Below, piece after piece: positions 7,241-14,603 of a DNA stretch of 27,265 nucleotides. Origin of the DNA: Desulfobulbaceae bacterium UBA5611. GTDB taxonomy: Bacteria > Desulfobacterota > Desulfobulbia > Desulfobulbales > Desulfocapsaceae. The position numbers and the translations under genes were made by a program. The notes beneath the pieces were generated by a model. It had not been told where the DNA came from and did no database searches. It was given only the letters and a program-made list of their open reading frames with translations. Position 1 is the first letter of the stretch; each line of letters starts with the position of its first letter. The stretch spans positions 1 to 27,265 of the forward strand of contig DIKT01000085.1 of assembly GCA_002424635.1 (NCBI GenBank), read 5' to 3'.

Positions 7241-9085
7241 ATGGAAACAGGACAGATGCAAGAGGAACAACATAATAGCAGATCCCCTTTTGACAATGCG
7301 TTATTTTTTCCTGATAGCAGCCAAAGCTCTATACTTGAAACAATAAAAAAGGCAATCATAGACTCAACCAGCCTTATCACCTGTGTCAGCTACGAAGGTC
7401 AGGGGAAAACCACGCTCTGCAAATCCCTGGAAAACGAGTTCTCTGAGCCCTATCTGGTGATATCTTTTCCTTATTCAGTGGAATCCTTTGATTATGTGCT
7501 ACAGATCATTGCCTTAAAGCTTAATTTAAACTCTTCCACCGAAGACAATCCACTTGGTACCGCTCAACTTCTGACCGAAATCTCCCGAACCATGCGAGCC
7601 CAAGGTAAACAGCTTCTGATTCTGTTTGATGAGGCGGAAAAATTATACCTGGCCACCTTGGAACGTGTCCGTAAAATGATGGATTTTGTTAATGAAGATA
7701 CTGTCTTACTCCAGATTATTCTATTTGGAAGGATGGGACTACAGCAACATATTGAGCAGTTGGCCTTATGCACCTTTAAAAAAACAAAAGAGCTCCACCT
7801 CACTTTACCGTCATTAACCGAAGAAGAGATCTTTGAATATCTTAATTTTTGCATGCGACAATACAGCGGCGCTTCCGAAAAAGACACCTTCAGCCGGGAA
7901 GTAGCCGCCAAAATCCTTTCTCTGTCTCAGGGTAATTTTAGAAAGATAAACAGCCTGGCTGGACATTCTCTTCGTTCCTTGCCTGATCATGCCGACAACA
8001 CTTCTTTCATGGTATTGCTCGAACATGTTCGGGATTCTGATGATCTCCCTGTTGAAGCCCCGCCTGTTTATAAGCTGCCCTTATTTTTTACCAAAAAAAG
8101 AATGGCGATTGGGGCTGGTGTTCTGTGCACAGTGGCATTGCTGTTGTTATTCATCAATAAAGAAGAAAAAAAGCCTTCAATTCCGGTGGCAACGCAGCAC
8201 CAAAGTAAAAAGCCTGCAATGCCGGTGGTAACGCAGCAACCAAGCAAAAAGCCTGCAATGCCGGTGGTAACGCAGCAACCAAGCAAAAAGCCTGCAATGC
8301 CGGTGGTCACGCAGCAACCAAGCAAACCTGCGCAACCAATAACAGCCGACCAATCTTTTCAACCTGTGCCGGCGGCTGTGGCACAACCGTTATCTGAGCA
8401 GAGCCCACCACCGCAAGTAGTAAGGAAAGCTCCAGTGGCAATAGAACCACCGGTAGCGGCACCGCCGGCATCAGCGCCGGTAATTATAGAAGCGCCCCCG
8501 ATCGCACCGGTTCCGGATACTGTAGCGATCAATGAAGCAATAGCTGAATCAGCGCCATCAACAACTCCAGCAATCATAAAAGCTCCAATAGTTGAGCCTG
8601 TCCAACCTAAGCCAGTGACTGCAGAAAAACACCTATCAGAACGCAAAATATTGATCGCCGATAAAATTCCTAAAAAAACAGGCATCCCGCTCGTAAACCC
8701 TGAGCCTTTCAAGAAAAATAAAGATTTATTAAATTTAAAAAAAGGATCTACTTCAGCCTTATCACAGCAATTGCCGAAAAAAAGCCTTGCCGCCGGGGCC
8801 AGATGGTTGACCGGGAAAAATAATGATCTCTTTACCTTGCAGCTGATGGTTCTCAGTGCAGATCAAGCTGAGGAAAAATTAAGCGGAATCGTCAAAAACA
8901 AGGAAGGATCAGAGCAATATATCATCCTCAGAAAAATGACTTCACCTACCACATTACTTCTCTTTTATGGCGAATATGCAACTTTGGCGGCAGCCAGAAT
9001 TGCCCGCAACGAACTTCCTGCTTCTCTGCAACAATATACGCCATATCCTCTTTCCATCAAACAGGCGGTGGCCAAAGCCAAATAA
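7241..9085 (+). CDS. ExeA/DamX-like AAA ATPase with transmembrane segment, tandem repeats and SPOR-like domain
   Basis: 614 aa. Residues 15-270 form an AAA ATPase of the GspA/ExeA type: Walker A region SYEGQGKTTL (K56, T57; the usual first glycine is Ser50), Walker B LLILFDEAE (D130, E131) and a winged C-terminal helical part. A single membrane helix follows at about 289-306, then a long Pro/Ala/Val-rich periplasmic linker that starts with four 13-residue repeats, and a C-terminal domain (about 527-605, LFTLQLMVLS ... LLFYGEYATLAAARIARNEL) that matches the SPOR peptidoglycan-binding fold. This is the architecture of the ATPase-containing DamX proteins of Vibrio and relatives, which bind septal peptidoglycan. 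Two starts are possible, ATG 7241 and ATG 7256. It stands alone, converging on the protease gene with a 20-bp gap. Confidence 0.82.
   Translation: METGQMQEEQHNSRSPFDNALFFPDSSQSSILETIKKAIIDSTSLITCVSYEGQGKTTLCKSLENEFSEPYLVISFPYSVESFDYVLQIIALKLNLNSSTEDNPLGTAQLLTEISRTMRAQGKQLLILFDEAEKLYLATLERVRKMMDFVNEDTVLLQIILFGRMGLQQHIEQLALCTFKKTKELHLTLPSLTEEEIFEYLNFCMRQYSGASEKDTFSREVAAKILSLSQGNFRKINSLAGHSLRSLPDHADNTSFMVLLEHVRDSDDLPVEAPPVYKLPLFFTKKRMAIGAGVLCTVALLLLFINKEEKKPSIPVATQHQSKKPAMPVVTQQPSKKPAMPVVTQQPSKKPAMPVVTQQPSKPAQPITADQSFQPVPAAVAQPLSEQSPPPQVVRKAPVAIEPPVAAPPASAPVIIEAPPIAPVPDTVAINEAIAESAPSTTPAIIKAPIVEPVQPKPVTAEKHLSERKILIADKIPKKTGIPLVNPEPFKKNKDLLNLKKGSTSALSQQLPKKSLAAGARWLTGKNNDLFTLQLMVLSADQAEEKLSGIVKNKEGSEQYIILRKMTSPTTLLLFYGEYATLAAARIARNELPASLQQYTPYPLSIKQAVAKAK
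8168..8323 (+). repeat. Four in-frame 39-bp tandem repeats
   Basis: Four consecutive 39-bp units encode KKPSIPVATQHQS once and KKPAMPVVTQQPS three times. Units 2-4 are almost identical at DNA level (one synonymous change), while unit 1 has diverged, which points to recent expansion by slippage or unequal crossing-over. They lie in the periplasmic linker of the DamX-like protein just after its membrane helix. Confidence 0.95.
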
Positions 9086-9105
9086 TTCAGCACCAAAAGT
9101 TATTA

Positions 9106-9738
9106 TCAGGAAAGCAGCAAACTATTGGCATACTCGATCATTGGTATAATCATTTTGGACAGTACACCACTGACGGCCAGGACAAGAAGGAGAACAAAGC
9201 CATATTTTTCGATAGAGGCATAGGAGCGGGCCAGTTCAGGAGGTAGGATCCCGGCGAGGATGCGGCTGCCATCCAGGGGTGGAATGGGTAAAAAATTAAA
9301 AATGCAGAGCACCAGATTAATCCAGACACTGGCAATCAAGGTGTGACTTAGTGGCACCAGGATTAATTCTGCCAGGGCAGAGTAAGGAATATTGTGGCCC
9401 ACCAACCAGACTATCTTAATCATCAAGGCACTAACAACAGCTAAAATGAGATTAGTGGCTGGACCGGCCAGGGCCACCCAGAGCATATCTTTTTGCGGAT
9501 TTTTAAAATAATTGGGATTTACCGGCACCGGTTTGGCCCAGCCGATATGAAAGATGAAGAAAGCAAGCGTTCCTAAGGGATCCAGATGTTTAAGCGGATT
9601 CAAGGTCAAGCGGCCATTGGCCTGAGCCGTTGGGTCCCCTAGGCGGAATGCGACATAACCATGACTAAATTCATGAACAGTCAGGGCTAGCAGCAGAGGC
9701 GGGGCCAGGATAATGAACTGGGCAATAGTATCATTCAT
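9106..9738 (-). CDS. Site-2-type zinc metalloprotease (peptidase M50 family)
   Basis: 210 aa, the compact M50B form without a PDZ domain. HEFSH (H22, E23, H26) in the first membrane helix supplies two zinc ligands and the catalytic Glu; PIPPLDGSRIL (D156) gives the third ligand. Between them are GDPTAQANGRLTLNPLKHLDPLG and AGPATNLILA, both typical of the stand-alone rhomboid-sized S2P proteins of bacteria. Such proteins cut membrane-spanning substrates within the bilayer, often anti-sigma factors or remnant signal peptides, but the substrate here is unknown. It is convergent with the DamX-like gene and no anti-sigma/sigma pair lies nearby. Confidence 0.92.
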   Translation of the reverse strand: MNDTIAQFIILAPPLLLALTVHEFSHGYVAFRLGDPTAQANGRLTLNPLKHLDPLGTLAFFIFHIGWAKPVPVNPNYFKNPQKDMLWVALAGPATNLILAVVSALMIKIVWLVGHNIPYSALAELILVPLSHTLIASVWINLVLCIFNFLPIPPLDGSRILAGILPPELARSYASIEKYGFVLLLVLAVSGVLSKMIIPMIEYANSLLLS

Positions 9739-9973
9739 AAAAGATTCCAGAAAAAAACCAGCAGAAGTTGTTATTTATGTGAACGGTTTGAAACAAGAAT
9801 ATACGCACGGGTTTACAGAGAAGCAACAGAATCACGGCAGTTTGTCTTTTCTTAAGGCGAAAACATGACAAGCTAATGTCAAGACGCTTACATTAATAGC
9901 ATATTAAATTTTCAAAATTGTTACCTAAAAATGCACTGCAGAAAGGAAAAAGCTTCAATATAGATAAATAGGC

Positions 9974-10002
9974 TTGAGGAAACAAGGAAACTAGGCTATA
10001 TA
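9974..10002 (+). promoter_or_regulatory. Sigma-70-type promoter of the tRNA gene
   Basis: TTGAGG at 9974-9979 and TATATA at 9997-10002 are separated by exactly 17 bp and lie 13 bp upstream of the mature tRNA 5' end, as expected for a stable-RNA promoter. Confidence 0.6.
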
Positions 10003-10015
10003 AACACATCTTTCC

Positions 10016-10092
10016 GCACCAGTAGCTCAGCTGGATAGAGCAACGGACTACGAATCCGTAGGTCGGGGGTTCGAATCCCTCCTGGTGCACCA
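10016..10092 (+). tRNA. tRNA-Arg (anticodon ACG)
   Basis: A 77-nt cloverleaf folds cleanly. Acceptor GCACCAG (10016-10022) pairs with CTGGTGC (10082-10088). D-arm GCTC/GAGC encloses AGCTGGATA. Anticodon stem ACGGA/TCCGT holds loop CTACGAA with anticodon ACG at 10050-10052. The T-arm contains GGTTCGAATCC, followed by discriminator A and an encoded CCA (10090-10092). ACG would be edited to ICG by TadA and read CGU/CGC/CGA. A short minus-strand reading frame over it is an artefact. A region of decayed accessory genes starts just downstream. Confidence 0.97.
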
Positions 10093-10100
10093 ATAAAATC

Positions 10101-10135
10101 AAGGGGTTAGGCCGTTATGGCTTAACCCCTTTTTC
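10101..10135 (+). terminator. Intrinsic terminator of tRNA-Arg
   Basis: AAGGGGTTAGGC pairs with GCTTAACCCCTT (one G-T pair) around a short loop, followed by TTTTT. It sits 8 bp after the CCA end. Confidence 0.85.
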
Positions 10136-10219
10136 GTTTCGTTCTATGCCGATTCTATGTAGTTGGGGAATCTTAGTATTTTCCATTTCTTTGATACCCA
10201 CAAATCGTTCACATTTTTC

Positions 10220-10630
10220 CTACACATTCTCCCTTGTAAAAGCTGGAGTTAAGCCCAGCCCTTTGGATCTAGAGTTGGCTTTGCGCAAAAGGTAAAGGCT
10301 GTGGTTGCCAATAATTTCTTTCCCTGAAGCAAACAGATAGAACTTTTCATGATCGTGCACAAACCGTACCTCGCTGGGGGCATCGAATGCCAGCTGGCGC
10401 ATTTTCAGGGGTATAAGGTCATTATTCAAAGAAGTTCCGTCCTTCGTTGCAAATAATAGATGATATAAATGACCTTCAAAACAAATGGCAACCATCTGCT
10501 TAGCATTCCATCCGCTGGCTTCGCCAGAGTACCATCCGTTACCAGCTCTGAAGCTCTTCAATCTTTTGTTTGTACTCTGCCCCCTCGTCAGTGTCTTTAA
10601 TTGTGAAATGATACCTTGCGCTGGAGGCGC
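10220..10630 (-). pseudogene. Remnant of a type III restriction/DEAD helicase-like protein (C-terminal part)
   Basis: The minus-strand frame ending at 10220 reads ...NGWYSGEASGWNAKQMVAIC..., then HLYHLLFATKDG, SEVRFVHDHEKFY and HSLYLLRKANSRSKGLGL. This pattern resembles the C-terminal endonuclease segment of DEAD/DEAH helicase-type restriction proteins (HLYxPL ... FVxDL ... LYLLRNxSRGKGxGFF), but it stops shortly after, where the family would continue with FYPDFI. Upstream, the protein-like stretch FTIKDTDEGAEYKQKIEELQ lies in a different frame and ends in a stop at 10539-10541, so a frameshift is likely near there. No start codon or ribosome binding site suits an intact gene. I recognise the family from motif spacing only. 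Its position beside RhuM fragments fits a decayed restriction island. Confidence 0.42.
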
Positions 10631-10735
10631 AACTGTCAAAATGATCTGACAGTTCAACGTGAGGGCAAGCGTGAAGTGCAGTGGCCGATTGAGTATTACA
10701 ATCTGGATGTGGTGAGTTCAGTCGGCTATCAGTAA
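10631..10735 (+). pseudogene. RhuM family protein, internal fragment
   Basis: Plus-strand translation from about 10646 gives LTVQREGKREVQ..IEYYNLDVV.SVGY before a stop at 10733-10735. This is the conserved core of Virulence_RhuM proteins (typically FLTVQTEGKREVxRxIEYYNLDxIISVGYRVNS). Both flanks of the family are missing: no start codon, no N-terminal HTH-like part in this orientation, and nothing after VGY. The N-terminal part lies just downstream on the opposite strand. RhuM genes usually sit within type I restriction loci or islands. Confidence 0.65.
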
Positions 10736-10743
10736 CTGATCTT

Positions 10744-10830
10744 TTACTTGGATGTCTGAAACAGCTCTGCCAACTGCTGTTGCGTCAGCCATAACGTTTC
10801 ATAAAGTTTACAAGCCACCAGTCGTTTCAT
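10744..10830 (-). pseudogene. RhuM family protein, N-terminal fragment in inverted orientation
   Basis: The minus strand from ATG 10830 to TAA 10744 encodes 28 residues that include ETLWLTQQQLAELFQTSK. This matches the first conserved block of RhuM proteins (TVWLTQxQMAELFxTTKQNISLHI), ending exactly where QNIS would follow. It faces the internal RhuM fragment at 10631-10735, with only 8 bases between the two stop codons, so the gene appears to have been broken by a local inversion with loss of about 20-25 codons between the blocks. Confidence 0.62.
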
Positions 10831-10835
10831 AAATT

Positions 10836-11437
10836 ACCGTTCATAAAATATTGAAAAAAGATACTCCATCCCTTTCGGAGATGCTATAGCCGACATCAGA
10901 ATAAAAAGATATCTTCAAAGATTAAACTTAACCATTTGCTTCTGACCCTTGAAAAGGTGTCCATCAGGCTGTCAACCGTCATGAGCAATTATTCCGCACG
11001 ACACACTCTTCCCCTCGCTGCTTCTGGCCAGGTTATTCGAGTCCAACCTCGCTATGTATTTGAACGTGTCTGATACCAGTTGTGCCAAAATCCCCTTTTC
11101 CCATCACTCACCAGAATGTGGGATAAACGCCAACGTGGCTACCGAGCCATGGGTTATCAGATCAGGCCAACGGATGCTGAAGTGGCATCAAGCCAATAAA
11201 GCTCTGGTTGGTTTATTGTCATGCTTTTTTCATACTATATTTATGACACTTTCAAGACTTGCAACCCTAATTTAATTTGAGATAAGAGATTTAACTGGAG
11301 AGATGTGCGCTTTGGTGCAGTGAAAACTTTGCTGTATCTTTCATAGAATCGTCCGCCCTCTCACAAACAAGTGGCAACCGGCCTCATTCAAATCGAGTTT
11401 TCGTCTCTATAGCCTTCAATGGGTCAAAACTTTTTAT
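10836..11437. other. About 600 bp of non-coding or decayed sequence
   Basis: No intact gene. Apart from an interrupted plus-strand reading frame (10981-11199), I see only short open frames and no recognisable domains. Base composition is mixed. It lies between the RhuM fragments and the toxin-antitoxin remnant and is best read as part of the same decayed accessory region. Confidence 0.4.
10981..11199 (+). pseudogene. Unidentified ORF interrupted by an in-frame TGA
   Basis: ATG 10981 opens a frame that reaches TGA at 11071-11073 and then continues in the same frame to TAA at 11197-11199. The two halves have protein-like composition (SGQVIRVQPRYVFERV before the stop; MWDKRQRGYRAMGYQIRPTD after it). 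I do not recognise the family. It could be a small decayed gene or chance. Confidence 0.22.
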
Positions 11438-11731
11438 TTACTGAGCCTGGGGAACAAAGTTGATTTCAAGTTTATACCCTGCCGCCTTGGCATACTCTTC
11501 AATGGTAGATAACTTAGGCGATATTGTAGAATTCACGTTCTCTAGCCTGGATATATTACTTTTTTTTCGTATGCAGGATTTCAGCGATCTCTTCTTGTGT
11601 AAAGCCAGCACTCTGACGAATTTTAATCAATTGTTTCCTGAGAGCATACGCAGGAGATAACCGATTATACTCTTCTGCAACTTCTGGATTAGACAAGTCC
11701 TTTTCTTGAACTCTTTCAGCGTTGGTCTCAT
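11438..11731 (-). pseudogene. HigA-type XRE antitoxin with two compensating frameshifts
   Basis: Read across two frame changes, the 294-bp span from ATG 11731 to TAA 11438 gives a 97-residue HigA-like antitoxin: MRPTLKEFKK, then DLSNPEVAEEYNRLSPAYAL, an HTH with FTQEEIAEIL and SNISRLENVNSTISPKLSTI, and a C-terminus EEYAKAAGYKLEINF. The first change is near the AAAA run around 11711-11714 (one base too few), the second in the A8 run (T8 on the plus strand) near 11560-11567 (one base too many), so the outer frames agree. As written, translation from the ATG stops after about 34 residues. The ATG overlaps the toxin stop (ATGA), as in intact toxin-first HigBA operons. Decay, sequencing error at homopolymers and programmed slippage are all possible. 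Confidence 0.72.
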
Positions 11732-11884
11732 GACTTCACCTCTTTTAACCTGCTTTTGGCAATTTTCATTTCATTCTTAGGAGTGTTCTGCGATTTCTTG
11801 ATGTCCCGATATAGCATGATCGACTTGCAGGCTTCATTGACCGTATCATAGGCATATCTTTGAAAAAAATGATGCAGGCTGAGA
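11728..11884 (-). pseudogene. HigB-type (phage Gp49-like) toxin, C-terminal remnant
   Basis: The frame ending in TGA at 11728-11730 reads ...IKKSQNTPKNEMKIAKSRLKE, the typical tail of HigB/Gp49-like RNases (FxKKTQKTPxxEIxxAxxRxKE). The preceding 25 residues are not clearly toxin-like, and the frame runs back into the 3' end of the histidine kinase gene, so the catalytic N-terminal part is gone. It overlaps the antitoxin start by four bases. The intact toxin would cleave mRNA at the ribosome; this copy cannot. Confidence 0.6.
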
Positions 11885-14230
11885 TTATACGGGCAGGCGG
11901 ATAATGAAGGTGGCCCCTTGCCCTGGCTCCGACTCAACGTCCAGTGTGCCACCATGCTTGGCGGCAATTACATCCCGGGCAATGGCCAGTCCCTGCCCGG
12001 TTCCCTTACCTACTTCCTTAGTGGTAAAGAAGGGATCAAAGACCTTGCTGAGAATACCCTCTGGAATACCACACCCGGTGTCCTGAAGCCGGACTTCCAC
12101 CTGACCCGCGACCTGCCGGGTAGAAATGCGAATGCGGCCCTTTTCTCCGTTGGGATTGTCACCCAGCTTGGCGGCAATGGCATGGGCGGCGTTGACCAGC
12201 AGATTGAGAAAGACCTGTCCCATCTCATCAGAGAGACATGGAACCTGGGGCAGGTCATTGGCAAAATCTGTTTCCAGGTCAGCTACATACTTCCATTCAT
12301 TGCGGGAGACGATCAGGGTGGTGTTGATCAGATCATTCAGGGAAAGCGGAATTTTTTCCTTATTGCCGGGGTGGGAAAACTCCTTCATGGCCCGAACAAT
12401 GGTTGAAATTCGACGGACGCCGTCTTTGGACTGGGCAATAGCCAGAGGAAATTCCTGATCAAGATAATCCCAGTCCGCGGCCTCCAGGGTTTCTTCAACC
12501 TCCTGAATCAGTGCCGGGGTTACCTGCTGATCTTTTGCTGCCGTCAGCAGTCGATGATAGGCGGCCATCAGCGTGGTCACATCCTTAAAACCATCCTCGA
12601 GAAAATCAAGATTGGTGCCAACATACTGGGTTGGAGTATTGATCTCATGGGCAATCCCTGCGGCCAACTGACCGACAGACTCGAGCTTCTGGGCATGAAG
12701 CAGTTGTGACTGCAGTTGACGCTGCTCATTTTCCACATCTTTTTGGGCCGTGAGATCCCGGAAGTCCTCAATAATCCCTTTTAATTCACCGGCACCATTG
12801 TAAAAAGGGGTGGCCACCATCAAGCAGATGAGTCTGGTTCCATCTGACCTGATTTTTTCGATTTCATATTCTATTTTCCCGGAGCCATTGCGGATCAGAA
12901 GCAAGGGACAGTTAGCGGTATGACAAGCTTGACCGGGAAAAATCTCATGGCACTTTTTGCCAATTACTTGATCCAGGGGAATATTAACAAGACCGGCAAA
13001 GGTGTTATTGGCGTTAATGATCTCCTCGTCCAGATTAATGACGCGCATCGCCCCAGCCGCACTATTTAGAACTTGTGTCAGCTCGGCATATGAGTTTTGG
13101 AGAGTCTGTTCCATGCTTTTGCGCTGAGTAAGCTCATTATCAAGATCGGTCTTGACATGTTGCAGACGCTGATTCATTCTGAGAAAATAGAGGGTAACTC
13201 CGCCGCCCAGCAATAAAAAAAGAAAGAGACCCAAGTGCCAGCGCCAGTATTGAAGCAGGATCTGTTGCGGGGTGATATTCTCAACCACATCATAGGGGTC
13301 AAACTTGATTATCTTCAGACAATCATGAACCGTTTGATAATCCAAGGGAATGGTCCAGCCCATCATCCTTGAGGACATAGCTGCCTCATCATCAGAGCGC
13401 ATCTGGAGCAGGGCGACGGCTACCTCCCGGGCCAGCTCCTCATCAGTATGACTAACCCTGGCAAAGGGCCACTCCGGGTAGAGGGTAGTGGTATAGAGAT
13501 GGGGAAAACCGGAAGATGTCTGCGATTTTTCATCAAGTACCCGAAATTGATCCAGCCTGATCTTTCCTTCCTGAGCCATCTGTTCCAGGGTGCTTGTCCG
13601 CACTGTTCCAGCATCGACGGTTTTGTCAAGCACAGCCAGCACCACCGCATCATGGGTGCCGCCAAATACAATTTTTTTTAAATCCTTGTAGGGATCAATC
13701 CTGCGATCAAGCAGATAACGCCAGGCCATGTGCCAGCCGCCAAATGATTTATTGTCCACTGCCATAAACCGTTTTCCCTTCAGATCAGTGACGGTTTGGA
13801 TATCATTACGATCGCTACGACAGAAAATAACCCCACCAAATTCGGTCAGTCCCTGGCCAAGTATTTTCGTCTTCATGGTAGCGATTCGCGTATTGCCGTA
13901 GTGGGACTCCAGACTGACATACATGGCAGGATTGGTAATGGTGAAATCAACCTGTTTCCCTCTCACGGCCTTACCCGTTTCATCAAAATCCAAGGGCACG
14001 ATGGTAAACGAGAGGCCCGGAATTTTCCGGGTCAGATATTCGGCAGTCGCGCTCCACTGTTGCCGACATTTATCTTTGCCGCGCAGCGCCAGGACACCGA
14101 TCTTGACTTCGGTTGGTTCCGCTGGTGTCGCTGTTTCGGCAAGAGAGGCAAGAGGACAGCACAAATAAAAACAGAGAGCCACAAGAAAAAGGCAAGATAA
14201 CGGGGAAACAGGGAACTGCTGATTTTTCAT
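11885..14230 (-). CDS. Sensor histidine kinase with PhnD-like periplasmic sensor domain and Cys-rich PAS
   Basis: 781 aa. A signal peptide (about 1-31) precedes a PhnD/TtrS-type periplasmic substrate-binding domain (about 40-310: VKIGVLALRG, VDFTITNPAMY, TVTDLKGKRFMAVDNKSFGG, GGTHDAVV.AV). One membrane helix lies at about 333-350. The cytoplasmic part has a PAS domain (about 383-497) with C427, C436 and C441 in a CX8CHX3CPL motif, HisKA with GIAHEINTP (H528), N-box near N680, DTGCGIP (717-723) and GTGQGL (743-748). TtrS, the tetrathionate sensor, has the same sensor-to-kinase layout, so an oxyanion, phosphonate-like or other small solute is a reasonable ligand, but this is inference. The output partner is probably one of the two response regulators encoded upstream on the same strand. 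The start at 14230 has GAGGCGG just before it. Confidence 0.9.
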   Translation of the reverse strand: MKNQQFPVSPLSCLFLVALCFYLCCPLASLAETATPAEPTEVKIGVLALRGKDKCRQQWSATAEYLTRKIPGLSFTIVPLDFDETGKAVRGKQVDFTITNPAMYVSLESHYGNTRIATMKTKILGQGLTEFGGVIFCRSDRNDIQTVTDLKGKRFMAVDNKSFGGWHMAWRYLLDRRIDPYKDLKKIVFGGTHDAVVLAVLDKTVDAGTVRTSTLEQMAQEGKIRLDQFRVLDEKSQTSSGFPHLYTTTLYPEWPFARVSHTDEELAREVAVALLQMRSDDEAAMSSRMMGWTIPLDYQTVHDCLKIIKFDPYDVVENITPQQILLQYWRWHLGLFLFLLLGGGVTLYFLRMNQRLQHVKTDLDNELTQRKSMEQTLQNSYAELTQVLNSAAGAMRVINLDEEIINANNTFAGLVNIPLDQVIGKKCHEIFPGQACHTANCPLLLIRNGSGKIEYEIEKIRSDGTRLICLMVATPFYNGAGELKGIIEDFRDLTAQKDVENEQRQLQSQLLHAQKLESVGQLAAGIAHEINTPTQYVGTNLDFLEDGFKDVTTLMAAYHRLLTAAKDQQVTPALIQEVEETLEAADWDYLDQEFPLAIAQSKDGVRRISTIVRAMKEFSHPGNKEKIPLSLNDLINTTLIVSRNEWKYVADLETDFANDLPQVPCLSDEMGQVFLNLLVNAAHAIAAKLGDNPNGEKGRIRISTRQVAGQVEVRLQDTGCGIPEGILSKVFDPFFTTKEVGKGTGQGLAIARDVIAAKHGGTLDVESEPGQGATFIIRLPV

Positions 14231-14364
14231 ATCCGCCTCATTTGTTAAGATACTTTCAAAGCACTTCTATCTTTTTGGCAAGTTACACAATTACCAGTTA
14301 TCCTCCAAGCCTTCGCGTGCCTGCACGACACTTGAGTCCCCTTCTCTTTTACCGAAACATAAAG

Positions 14365-14577
14365 TGTTGAGTGCCACAACATCGCGCACACTTTTATGTG
14401 CCACGACATCGTCACAAGGTTGGGTAGAGCGTGCGAAACCCAACAAAATCAGGTGCAGGTCAGGTTGTTCTGCGGCTTACACAGCTTTTTGTTGGGTTTC
14501 GTTTCACTCTACCCAACCTACTTTGTGCGCGATGTTATGACACATTTTTTTTGTAAACGATGTTGTGGCACTCAACA
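14365..14577. repeat. 213-bp nested inverted-repeat element (MITE/REP-like)
   Basis: The ends are perfect 20-bp inverted repeats, TGTTGAGTGCCACAACATCG at 14365-14384 and its complement at 14558-14577. The two arms stay complementary inwards with small indels: a second GTGCCAC.ACATCG block, then GGTTGGGTAGAG...GAAACCCAAC near 14418-14445 and its complement near 14487-14517. The whole could fold into one long hairpin. The GTTGGGTTTCG..CTCTACCCAACC motif resembles a palindrome found scattered in many bacterial genomes. The flanking ATAAAG and ATAAGG could be a diverged target duplication. No ORF is inside. Confidence 0.85.
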
Positions 14578-14603
14578 ATAAGGATTTAAATGATCAGGTT
14601 AGT

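Noticed and set aside
8168..8323. 39-bp direct repeats that could suggest a CRISPR-like array
   Set aside because: Units are contiguous without spacers, in frame, and encode a Pro-rich linker within a clear gene.
9893..10102. Minus-strand open frame of 69 codons over the tRNA
   Set aside because: It is the antisense of tRNA-Arg and its promoter; such frames recur at tRNA genes and are annotation artefacts.
10093..11885. Duplicated tRNA-Arg 3' end as an attachment site
   Set aside because: I looked for the GGTTCGAATCCCTCCTGGTGC segment downstream to 11885 and saw no second copy; an att site may lie outside the remnant or be lost.
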